From Allodiplogaster sudhausi (Eukaryota > Nematoda > Chromadorea > Rhabditida > Diplogasteridae), in contig CALZFC010000145.1 in the NCBI GenBank assembly GCA_945643635.1, positions 186,001 to 250,000 on the forward strand: a stretch of 64,000 bases of DNA, given 5' to 3'. Position 1 is the first letter of the stretch. Each line of letters begins with the position of its first letter. Below, one piece after another: positions 26,032 through 36,400 of this stretch. The position numbers and the translations under genes were made by a program. The notes under the pieces are model-generated. The model did no database searches, was not told the origin of the DNA, and worked only from the letters and a program-made list of their open reading frames with translations.

Positions 26032-26158
26032 TGGTACTTCCCTTCCTCGTACTATTTTTACCCAGCGGGCTTGGGCGGCATGCGAAAATGTCACTCGAAA
26101 ATAAGGGTGCCTACTCCCAGGATGTAAATTTCTTTTATGATCGTTCTCCTTTAAGGAA
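26032..26158. mobile_element. TTTAAA-ended MITE (family 1), truncated on the left
   Basis: This matches the right part of the element at 44605-44776, including CTCCTTTAAGG at its end. Its left end was removed with the GC-rich insertion. It stops just before the ATG at 26162. Confidence 0.75.
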
Positions 26159-26161
26159 ACG

Positions 26162-26264
26162 ATGGGGATCCGACTGCCCTTTCCAGTGCTAATATCTCTT
26201 CTTCTTTTTCTTGTATTTGCTCCAACGCCTGAGGTACTCAAGTTTCTCGCGTACAGTCCAATGT
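26162..26264 (+). pseudogene. truncated UGT first exon
   Basis: The Met-initiated signal peptide (starts MGIRLPFPVLISLLLF) is almost identical to UGT-F exon 1 at 44783. Homology stops after LKFLAYSPM, before the catalytic RSHS motif, where the sequence turns into an unrelated small inverted-repeat element. No further exons follow. It is a dead 5' fragment of a UGT gene. Confidence 0.85.
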
Positions 26265-26270
26265 CCCCAC

Positions 26271-26386
26271 AAACTAGCCAGTTAATCGTCTTTTGCAGCT
26301 ATTATTGTCGTTTTCGTTATAAAACAGTTTAAAATGTAGGTAAATCGTGAGAACAAAAGCTGCAAAAGTTGAAAAACTGGCTAACC
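26271..26386. mobile_element. small inverted-repeat element (~115 bp)
   Basis: TAGCCAGTTAATCGTCTTTT at the left is mirrored at the right, where the reverse complement reads TTAGCCAGTTTTTCAACTTT; both continue into TGCAGCT. It starts right at the break in the truncated UGT exon. Confidence 0.5.
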
Positions 26387-26875
26387 TGGCTTGTCGAGTC
26401 GTGTAGGCGTCATCGTCGTTGTATCTTTAATTAGAAGTGAGAATTTTGCTCCCACGCGGACCCGAGCCAATACCCCGCACACCCCACACCCCAGCCACTA
26501 CCACCACACTACCCGGCCTATCGATCTGAATGTTGAAGAACTTATCCAGATGAAAAGGACGGCGGCCATAGAGAACGTTGAGAAGAGAATGGAGAGAGAA
26601 AGAGGGAGAGACAGAAAGAGGAAAGAGACAGAGTAATAGAGAGAGAGAGAGAACTCTACGAACTCGGTCTCTCCATCTGTGCCAATTTTGCTAAGAGCCA
26701 AAAGGTTTTTTCGAGAGTTTTACTGCTCAACGTGACTTATGTTGCGTCTCTCTCTATCCTAAATGTTTCTACAGAGAAAGGCGGGTTTTTTGAGCTATTT
26801 AGTGTTTTATAAACGTAAGTCTGAACGACATCCGAGGTCTGTGGAGGTCACGTAGACAGGCGCACCTGTGGCGAG

Positions 26876-26928
<53 letters not shown>

Positions 26929-26994
26929 AAGGGGGAGAGAGAAGAAAGAGAGAGAGGGAAAGAAAGAAAGAATTAAAGAAAGACAGAAAGAACT
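26387..26994. other. no gene; GA microsatellites
   Basis: GA-rich runs lie at 26590-26655 and 26872-26975. A run CCCACACCCCAGCCACTACC-like lies near 26485. No exon could be supported. Confidence 0.5.
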
Positions 26995-27285
26995 ATCTTT
27001 CTCTTTATAAGTGAACACTGTTCGTGATGTCAGGAGTTGGCCGTGTGGCAAAAGTTGGATCCCTCGCCTTTGTGCGTGTAATCAAACCGCTCAACGTTAT
27101 TTATCCGCATCTCTCTGTACCTCATTAGATCCGCCTTTCTGTGTAGAATCTAATAACATAGAGAGAGAGTGACCTTTCCGTCTCTTTATTGCGATCACAG
27201 CATAAGAAACACACAAACTCACAAATCTCAGAAACAGTCGTTTCTGAGATTTGTTAGTTTAGTAGAGAGAGAGAGAGAGAGAAGG

Positions 27286-27328
<43 letters not shown>

Positions 27329-27620
27329 GAGAGAGAGAAGGGAGAGAGAGAGACCATATTGATTGATAATTGAGCGCAGAAACGACTGCGTGTGAGATTT
27401 GTGAGTTTTTGTGTTTCTTTTAATGTGAACGCTATAAAGAGACGGAAAGGTCACTCTCTCTCTATGTCATTAGATTCTACACAGAAAGGTGGTTCTAGTG
27501 AGGTACAGAGAGACGCGAATAAGTAAAGTTGAGCGGTTTGATTACAGGCACAAATGCGAGGGATCCAACTTTTGCAACACGGCCAATTCCTGGTTCACTT
27601 ATAAAGAGAAAGAGAATATG
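26995..27620. mobile_element. palindromic foldback element around a GA tract
   Basis: Left arm 26995-27257 and right arm about 27368-27620 are close inverted repeats of roughly 255 bp; for example CTCTTTATAAGTGAAC at the left is matched in reverse at the right end. The centre (27262-27355) is a GA microsatellite. There is no coding capacity. Open frames on the two arms read as mirror images. Confidence 0.8.
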
Positions 27621-27797
27621 TTGACTAATGGTACCCAATTGAACGGCGTACTGCCGGTTTTTATGAAAAATAAAACGCGCAAAACATGTTGGGAAAACAT
27701 TGACAACATATCGGTTTGAACCCTTGTGTCGCTGCTCGACGTTGCCTAACTCGCCAGATCGGACGTGATCGCTACTTCGCCATCGCGGCTGCGCTGC

Positions 27798-27986
27798 GGT
27801 TGTTTGGTATATCAAACTATTTCCATGAAACAATCCAAACAATTGCCTCGGACTGGATAGCGTGCAAATCGGCAAAACAAATTGTTTGATATGCCAAACA
27901 ATTTTTTTGAAACAATTGTTGTTTCAAACAATTCATAAAACAATCGTGCACCAAACAATGTTGTTTCAAACAATTTTTTTTGTGTG
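27798..27986. mobile_element. CAAACAAT-type MITE, copy 1
   Basis: It is dense in TTGTTTGAAACAAT-like inverted motifs and ends in AACAATTTTTTTTGTGTG. The second copy at 28328-28460 shares the terminal motif. Confidence 0.5.
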
Positions 27987-28009
27987 CTCTCACACTCTGT
28001 CTCCCTCAC

Positions 28010-28523
28010 TGCCTCTCTCTTACTTTAAGTCCCTCTCAATGTCTGTAGCTTTATTCTCGCTCCGTCTATCTTCTATGACCATGAGTTGGTGAGTTGTTCC
28101 TCGTTTCCATGCACTCTGGTTTCATCAGAATTCGGAGAGATTATTGGCAAAGAACGACCACTCGTCCTTGTTTATATCTAGAAAGAAACGATGTATCTTT
28201 ATTCTATGCACTTTTTTTATCTACCTCACCTTCTCTTTAATTCACTCTCACTCTTATTCTCTTCACAAATCACAAATTTGGTCACAATTTCTCTCTTTCG
28301 CTCTATTCTCATACTTTGTGAATTCTTCACACAAAGAAAATTGTTTGAAACAATAATTGTTTTGGCGTAAAACTGAAACAATATTGTTTGGAATATCAAA
28401 CAATCATTGTTTCAGTTTTACGCCAAAACAATGATTGTTAAAAAAAATTTTTTTGTGTGTTTGTGACTATTTGACTATATATTGCTAGTCATCATTCTTC
28501 ATGATAAGAAATAAAAGACCTTG
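28010..28523. repeat. segmental duplication, copy 3 (upstream of UGT-C)
   Basis: Outside the insertion at 28328-28460, this follows the same order as 44260-44604: CTCAATGTCTGT, ATGAGTTGGTGAGTTGTTCC, the ACTCTGGTTTCATCAGAATT segment, then TTGACTATATATTGCTAGTC. It leads directly into the MITE before UGT-C. Confidence 0.7.
28328..28460. mobile_element. CAAACAAT-type MITE, copy 2
   Basis: A hairpin: GTTTTGGCGTAAAACTGAAA and, 30-odd bases later, its exact reverse TTTCAGTTTTACGCCAAAAC. The outer ends are CACACAAAGAAAATTGTTTG and ...TTTTTTTGTGTG. It is absent from the matching position near 44540, so it is an insertion polymorphic between duplicate copies. Confidence 0.75.
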
Positions 28524-28696
28524 TTTAAAGGAAGGTGATCACCGAAATATTATTCGATATCTTAAAATGCGGGAGCCCTTCCCTTCCTCGTACTATTTTT
28601 ACGCAGCGGGCATGTGCGGCATGCAAAAATGTCACTCGAAAATGAAAGTGCCTACTCACAGAATTTAAATTTCTTTGATGAACGTGCTCCTTTAAG
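28524..28696. mobile_element. TTTAAA-ended MITE (family 1) abutting UGT-C start
   Basis: The left end is TTTAAAGGAAGGTGATCACC and the right end ...GTGCTCCTTTAAGG. Six bases later comes the ATG of UGT-C (AAACGATG). The same arrangement recurs at 44605-44776 before UGT-F. The right end looks like a nematode 3' splice site (pyrimidines then TTTAAG), so it could supply a trans-splice acceptor; this is inference. Confidence 0.75.
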
Positions 28697-28702
28697 GAAA
28701 CG

Positions 28703-31700
28703 ATGGGGATCCGACTGCCCTTTCCAGTGCTAATATCCCTTCTTCTTTTTCTTGTCCTTGCTCCAACGCCTGACGCACTCAAGTTTCTCGCGTACAGTAC
28801 AATGTTCGGCCGGAGTCATTCCAACTTTGTCGGAAAGATAACAGATACGCTCATCGACGCTGGCCATGAAGTGGTTAGTAAATATTAAATTTTTATTTAT
28901 ATTTATTTACTTATTTCCGAACCAATCTACAGCAAGCACTAAACCAATAAATATTACATAATGCATCATCCATGAGTGTGCATAATGTATTCTCATATGA
29001 TTTACAAATACTAATTTCGCATATATGTACATCGCCTTGTAGTTGATGACAGAGTATCTTTATGAGTATTATGGTAGTTAGCAAACAACTGTATTATAAT
29101 ATCCCTAAAGGAGGACGATGACCGAAAATAATTAATGCAGGTTCTAATTGTCGCATCTGCCATGGAGTTTTTACTCATATTTTCGCTTGCTATTTCCCAA
29201 CTGCACGAAAATAGCCCTCGCGAATGAGAGTGGGAAGGGCTTCGCTAATTTGAAATATCGCATCATTTTTCGTTGATCGCCTACTTATGACGTCATCTCT
29301 TAGGTTTACGTGATGCCGATCATCAACACAAAGATGGGCATCGTAGGCACGAAGAAGGCACGCATCATCGAGATCCCTCAAAGCTCTGAAGCACTCGCTC
29401 TTCAGACGAAGTTGGAGACCGACGGCGGCTTCATCCACAACGCTTGGCGAAGCGAGTCCATGTTCGCACTCATTGGAGTACGTTTAACTGTTTAATTATT
29501 TATTACATATTTATTGAGGTACATATGTATATCTGGCGAATAATTCTACAGTACCACTAGAGTACCAGCTTTAATTGTCAGACTAAAGAGCATATGAAAT
29601 AGGAGTGGTTCTCTTATATGCAGCTATGCCATTTCCCACACATGAGTTTTCACGTTTCTGTTACTCAGAATATCATGGAAGAAAGTCGCTCAACTTTCTT
29701 CAGGATATATGTATATTTTAAGCCAAGATTAACATATAAAACTTAGTAATTTATTTCCCGGATTCCTCCCTGTTAATTATAGGCAATGACCGAAATGACG
29801 GATGTTTGGCGGCATCAGTGCAATGGTGCGTGCGATAAAAAAAAATAAATTTTAAACACTTGTCATTAACTGATCACAATTTTGAGCAAGAACTGATTGA
29901 AGTTACGCTGAGTCATCCCGGCCTCCTCGAGCAGCTACGCAATGAAAACTTTGATGCGGCGTACGGAGAGTCGATGGACATGTGCATCTTCGGTACGTTT
30001 TGTGCAAAAAAAACTTATTTGCAAAAATGGTCCGCGATTTTGCCTTGACTTTAGCAAGTTTTTTTTTCTGTAGAATTACTGTTTTTTTCAAGTTCTATTA
30101 AATCGGCTCGGCATCGAGAAGTTCGCTTTGACGCAGTCAATTGTCGCCTTCGACGGCGCTTTCGAATTCACGGGTGCTCCCTCTGTTCCGAGCTATGTGC
30201 CCGGTAGGCATGCAAAAATCTTCTTAATTTTTCATCAACTTTATTGATAATATTTTTATTAATAAATCAACCATTAAATATAACTATATTTTAATCTTAT
30301 AAAAAAGTATTGCTCTCGACGTAGGCATGATGGCGTATTACGGTGACCGGATGACGTTTGGCGAGCGCTTCGCGAACGCCTTCGCACACGCGGCCTCCAT
30401 GGTGCTCGCACAGCGCATCTTCTTCGAGCCCTTCAACTCGGCCGTCCAGAGCTGGTTCCCCGACATGCCGAGCATTCTGGTATTCCCGCCCCTTCTGTCA
30501 TGTGCATTTTGGTATTCGCGCCATCTTTTCTGGTACATTTTTGCCAACGACTTTGAGCTTTTTCCCATATTCGTGTAAACTACCAAACATACTTTCTCAG
30601 GACGTTCTGAAGAACAACTCGCTCGTGTTCATGAATGCGGAGCCGCTTGTCGACTTTCCAAAGGTGCAGTATTGATAAACATACCTTTTTTCTTCTTCTC
30701 TTTTTTTATTATTTAATATACCGTATTAAGTAGCACGCGTACATATGTGATATGTAACATGAGAATGTATAAAAGGGGAGGATGTTGAAAAGTTGGGTAG
30801 GCTAGTTTGAAAGAGAGATCTTTGGTTCTTGCAGGTCACAACGCACAAGATTATCGACATTGGCGGAATTACAGTCTCTTCAGGTCACATGGCGCTGAAC
30901 AAGGTAAGATAGGAATTTAAAGCTAAGATGACTTCAGAAATATGCTGGTCATTGTCTCAGACTTGGGACGAGATCATGTCCCGTCGTCCGAAGACCGTTC
31001 TCATGTCGTTTGGTTCTGTAGCGAAAAGCTCCATGATGCCCGACGAGTACAAAGAATCGATCCGCGCGGCCTTTTCCCGCTTCCCCGACGTCACTTTCAT
31101 CTGGAAGTACGAATCGCCCGAGGATGACATCGGAAAGGGCATTCCGAACATCGTCCCAGTCACTTGGGTGCCGCAGAACGACATGCTCTGTCAGTTTGGC
31201 TTCTCTACTTAATCTTTTATTGATTGTGTAATAACTATAAATTGAGACGACCCCCGCCTGTCCCTCTTCATCACCCACTGCGGCGCGGGCAGCACGACTG
31301 AAGCGACAGTCGCAGGAGTGCCGCTCATTGTCATTCCTGTCATGGGCGACCAAAGGAGGAATGCTCAGGTATTTTTAATATCTGGCGATGTCTTAAAAAG
31401 GGTTGTTGTACAAAATAAGAGATATTTTAGGTAGTAAAACGTCTCGGGACCGGAGTCGCTTTCGACAAGGAACAACTCGCTACGCCCGATGCTCTTGTCG
31501 ATGCCCTTCAAACAGTTCTTGGGACAACAAAGTGAGTGGACCCGGAATAAATATTCAGAATTCTTAATACATTTCTCACTATTATTTTCAGGTACACTGA
31601 AACCGCGCGAAGAACTGCAGCAATGATTGCAAATCGTCCATTCTCGATGAAGGAGATCTTCGTGCGAAACATGGAGTTCCTGGCCAAGTTCGGCCCGCTC

Positions 31701-31877
31701 CGCAATCTCGACCACTACGGCGTGCAACTCAACTTCTTCCAGTACTACCTTCTCGATGTCATCGCTACCGTGGTGGGAGTCCTTCTTTTAGCATTCATTC
31801 TAATACTACTCGTGCTGAGAGTTGTCATTAGAAAGCTCCTGGGGCTTGCGAGCTCAGGAAAGGCCAAGAAAGAGTAG
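28703..31877 (+). CDS. UDP-glucuronosyltransferase (UGT-C)
   Basis: Twelve exons: 28703-28873, 29304-29477, 29783-29825, 29903-29992, 30093-30203, 30325-30479, 30601-30663, 30835-30903, 30961-31189, 31247-31368, 31431-31531, 31592-31877; 1614 nt, 537 aa. The order is signal peptide, FGRSHSNF with the expected catalytic His, ENFDAAYGE, SYVPG, the WVPQNDML donor site, FITHCGAGSTTE, GDQRRNAQ, a membrane helix and the KAKKE tail. All introns are GT-AG, including those after exons 4 and 8 that use GC in UGT-D and F. Intron 1 holds a family-1 MITE (29105-29284). The start ATG lies 6 bp past another copy. The whole reading frame is intact, so the gene is probably functional. Confidence 0.92.
29105..29284. 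mobile_element. TTTAAA-ended MITE (family 1), diverged, in UGT-C intron 1
   Basis: The left end CTAAAGGAGGACGATGACCG and the right end TTTTTCGTTGATCGCC are inverted. The interior shares GCGAATGAGAGTG with other copies. Confidence 0.65.
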
Positions 31878-33272
31878 ATCGGATGACTTTCGCTATTCAC
31901 TGACGGGTTGTTAAACTATGTCGGCTGTTTATAATTTACTTCTAGGTATACCCATGCATTTTTCCAATATTTTCTTTATTTTCAAATCAATCATATCGCA
32001 ATACTTGTCATATATGTATGCACATTCACAATTATGAAGCAGCACATGCTGATTAATTGCTTACAATTAACTATGAAATTAAAGGTTACTCTCGTCGCAT
32101 GATTTGTGTCTCCATCCATCTCTAATTTGTCTTTATCTCTCCACATCTTCCATAGATAAACGTGCTGTGTCGAGTTTCTGAGTCTGTTTTGTCATGAGAG
32201 GCTAGACCCTTCAAGCTGAAACATCAAGCTTATCTTTATTAGGCGGCCCGCGACTTTGACCCGTGGCTGTGAGTATGTTTAACAGAATTATGATGAGTAA
32301 GTTAACCATACTATTTTTTTATCTGGATACTTCACATCAATGCCAACTGTAGTAACTTCATTGCTTTTTTCCTGCTGGGTAATCTCTCGACTTATATGAA
32401 GTCCTTCAGCCCAGCAACCTTTGGCTGAATAGCTCGAGTTTTCTGTTTGCTAAGTATTCATCAAGTAAAATTGCGAAAATGTCATAAAATGAAAGAAATC
32501 TGAAAGGATGGCTTTTCCCCGCTGTTTAACAGCGGTTGCATTCAAATATGATTTTTCAAAATTTAAGCCCGTGTAAAAGTAAATTGAAAGCTATTATTAA
32601 AGGAGCTGTCCATGGAGATTACAATGTTACTGAATTTTTACTATCCGGTCCAGCTAGAAACATCATTAGGAAAAGTGAGAATGCGTTCTGAAGGGGCCCT
32701 GAGGAGAAAAACCACATTTCCCCACGCCGTACTGTAGAATTTAGGGAGTGACGTCATCATCCCTTGCCTATTTTCTCCATATGCACACCCTCATTCAACC
32801 AGAAAGAAGGTGAAAACTAGGTGCGAAGCGGCAAGCCAAGCTTGAGATTCGAGGGAGGAGAAGAGAGGCAGAGAGAAAAAGACTCACAAAGTCTAGTTTG
32901 TAGTGATGGATACTGTGCTAGGCTACGCCAAAACTTTTTGCAATATCATGCGCGAATTCAAACGTTAATTCTCCACAAGCAGGTTCTAAACTCAATGGAT
33001 AGTTCCTTTAATTATGAAATCGGCCTACAAACACAATGAATGCAAGATTATAGCGGAATAATCTCAAATAACAATATTCTAGTTTTTCGAGAATGCGGTT
33101 GGCATGGCCCGGCAGCGCATTGTGCTAAAGACCGGGGAAAAGCCACCCATTCAGGTTTATTTTATTTTATGACATTTTCGTAATTTAACTTGATGAATGT
33201 TTATTCCATATCGCGAAATCACTTCTCTGTAAAGAAAACCACAAGAGAATGCGTCCCCGCTCCATAATTTGA
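31878..33272. other. UGT-C to UGT-D spacer
   Basis: Around 32085-32240 it resembles 39600-39770 (CTGAAACATC, GCTTATCT), so the spacer is part of the tandem duplication. A short splice-flanked stretch at 33086-33153 reads MARQRIVLKTGEK in one frame but has no partners. No gene called. Confidence 0.5.
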
Positions 33273-33360
33273 TGTTGAATTATTTAAATTAATTTAATTA
33301 ATCCTATTAATCGGATTAATCCTATTAATTGCGGACCCAAGAATGTTGGACATTACTGTA
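33273..33360. mobile_element. partial end of the Tc1/mariner-like foldback element
   Basis: TTAATTAATCCTATTAATCG runs to GCGGACCCAAGAATGTTGGA and ACTGTA, matching the terminus of the element at 4760-5792. Only one end is present. Confidence 0.7.
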
Positions 33361-33431
33361 TGTTCTTTATGCATGTCATCTACATAGTCATTTATCCTGA
33401 TAAGAAATGAAGACCATTGTTCTAGGTAATG

Positions 33432-36400
33432 ATGAGGAGCCGACCCTTTCCACTGTTAATGTCTGCTCTTCTTCTCCTTGCTCCAAGGCCCGAAGCCTTC
33501 AAGTTTCTCGCATACAGTCCAATGTCCGCCCGGAGTCATTCCAACTTTCTCGGAAAGATCACCGACACTCTCATCGACGCGGGCCATGAAGTGGTCCGTT
33601 AATATTTTTTTTAACATCTTCTGTTTCCGTCAACCGCAAACGCAAAACCTGTAAATATTACATGATATACGTACATATGTACATACATATATCTTATGGG
33701 ACATTGAGGCTAGACATTATGTCCTTGGTTATCAGTGATACACGAATGTCAAATACCACTAAACAGTCTAGTCGCGTATGTTCAAGCTCACTAAGCATTG
33801 GTTCTAAACTGAATGTCCAACCCGATTAGACAGAATGTCTTGCCAATCGATTTCCTGCTCCCGCGCTCCCTCGACTACTAGTCTTTTTTTTGCTTTGCTT
33901 CATCATTTTCAGATATTTTCAGTGCATTATACATATGTATGTCAAATAAGGTATAAAAGAACTTGTTTTTAGTCAACCGCACGTGGCTATGTACATATAT
34001 TACTGTATATTACTCTGAATGTTTCTGTAGCGAGCAAAAAATACTAGACATTCATTCGCGTTCTGCAGAATTTTTTGACATTGATGTCCCAGGCTAGGCA
34101 TATCATGTCTTATACATTCGTGACAATACATGTCATGTCTAAGACATTATTTTATGTGTGCAAATACTAACCATAAGCTGACATTTCTTCCCATTAAGCA
34201 TCGCCTGGTAGTTGAAGGATGAGTGCCTTACATCAGATAGTATGGCAGTACTTTATCAACAACTGTATAGAAGTAACCTTAGATGAGGCCGATCGCCGAA
34301 AGACAAAGTAGACACTATCATTCTCGCGAATATTTCGTAGGTCGCGCGTGAAAATTGCACGCGCGAATGAGAGTGCGGCGTAGCTGTCAATTTGAAATCT
34401 CCCTTAATTTTTCGCCCTCCTTTAAAGGAAGTATCCGAGGAAAAAATAACTTCTTCTTTTATGTTCCCATATGATCAAGTCTGGCCTAAACGATCGATTA
34501 GAGGTGGTCCCGCTTTACGAAAGTCAATATTTAGCGAGAAATTTGCATTTGTTTTATGGAATACGGTAGAAAACGTCTCTGTCGATGCACCCGGTGTATG
34601 CTCAAATGCAAGCAATGAATGCCAACGAGTGGGAAGAAGAGGCAGTCTCTGACCGTCTTGCCCACTTAGCACCACATTTTCACCAAGAGATGAGAGATAC
34701 AGACGTTAGAGAAAAGCGAGACACTGAAAGAAGTCGAGAGAGGTTAGATACACATACGTTTCAAATTTGAAATTTTGTTGCGGGCGCTCAAAAAAGGCTC
34801 ATCCAGTTGGGAGTTTAGCACAGTTTGAAATGTAATTTTATTAGATACGGTATTCTTTCCTCGGATACTTCCTTTAAGATGGCTTTCCCTCGCAGGTCTA
34901 CGTGATGCCGATCTTCAACACAAAGATGGGCATCGTTGGCACGAAGAAGGCGCGCATCATCGAGATCCCTCAAGGCTCACAGGCACTCGCTCTTCAGACA
35001 AAGATGGATACCGACAGCGGCTTCATCCACAACGTGTGGCGGAGCGAGTCCATGTTCGCGCTCCTCGGAGTAGGTTTATCTAATCTAATTATGTACTTAT
35101 TTACTTTTTATGTATGTACAGCTTCTTTAAAGGAAGTCTCCGGCGAATGTTTGGACAAGCAATTCAAAATAGGCATTTGACCCATGAAGTGTCCCGCACG
35201 GAAGGGCCTCAATCAAGCTGCCACTGGCTAAAATATGCCTAGTTCTCTACCCGTCACGTTTTCGTAAGGCTGTGATCTTCTCATTTCAGCGCTGCTGCCC
35301 TTGCACTCTCTCCATAGAAATTTGTGGTCAAAAAATTGTATAGGGAGCTGACCTGTTGAGAAATTTCCGGCCAATATCGGTTGCGTGCTCCGATATGCAC
35401 GCATTCAAGAATATTATTCGCTTTTTGCCGGTTTTGTTACACACGGATCTTTTTTTCAAAATGGATGGATTTGGCGCTTTTGATGCGCTCGAGCGATACA
35501 AAATAGGAGGGTGCTCAGATCTACAGTAGCCAATTCTCTACCCGTGATATTTAAAATGAATATAATTCTGGAATGATAAGATGAAATACATTCAAACTTT
35601 CGCTATCTAAGTTTTGCGATGAGACGAATTGATCCATGCTTAAAAAATGATATGTTAATTATTCGCCGGAGACCTCCTTTAAAGAAGGGCGATCACCGAA
35701 AATTTACTAATATGCGTTCAAACATGCAAAAATCTCGAATGGAAGTCCATAGAATCAAACTAAAATATACGGTAAGAGTGTGACACTTGTTGCCAAATGC
35801 ATTGATTTTTTCCAAAGTGATGTGTCGATTCTGATTGATAATTTTGATGTCGTTTTGTTCTTGCTAGAAGTTTTTACAGAAAAACTAACACAAAAACTTT
35901 ATTATGCTCACTGAAATGTCAAAGTCGCGATGTCTTTGTAAATTTTATCTTCCCGCTATGGTAAATGTACCCTAGTTACTGTATACACCACATTTTTGCA
36001 CTGAGACACCAATATGAATTTGATTCAAAAGTCTCACTTTCAAGTGCATATACTTGAATGTGAAACTCTTTTGTGGTCTTTTATGTGCATATCCTTTATC
36101 TATATGCTGAAAACTATTCGAAAATACGTAAAATGTCTCATATCTCGTGAACGACTTTTCGGTGATCGCCCTCCTTTAAAAGAGCAAAGTACCGAATGAG
36201 TCTATTGTATTAGGGCCAATTTGAATCCTAACTCTCAAATAATTGGGCTTTCTTCGTCTGAAATTCGAAAGTGACTAACAGCCACAGTAATCAATATTTG
36301 GCCGAGGGATATTTTGTGGGTTTTTAACAGTATAACAAGTAGTAAAAAAAATTGATGGCTTGCGCTTTCTGAAACTACGTTTTAGACAAATGGGAATTGA

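Noticed and set aside
30949..31353. Open frames of 80-134 codons antisense to UGT exons 9-10
   Set aside because: They recur antisense to every UGT paralogue because the exon and intron are nearly identical; they mirror the true coding strand and have no support of their own.
33407..33589. Open frame over UGT-D exon 1 (starts MKTIVLGNDEE)
   Set aside because: It is a different phase from the real first exon, which starts at 33432 and carries the signal peptide and RSHS motif.
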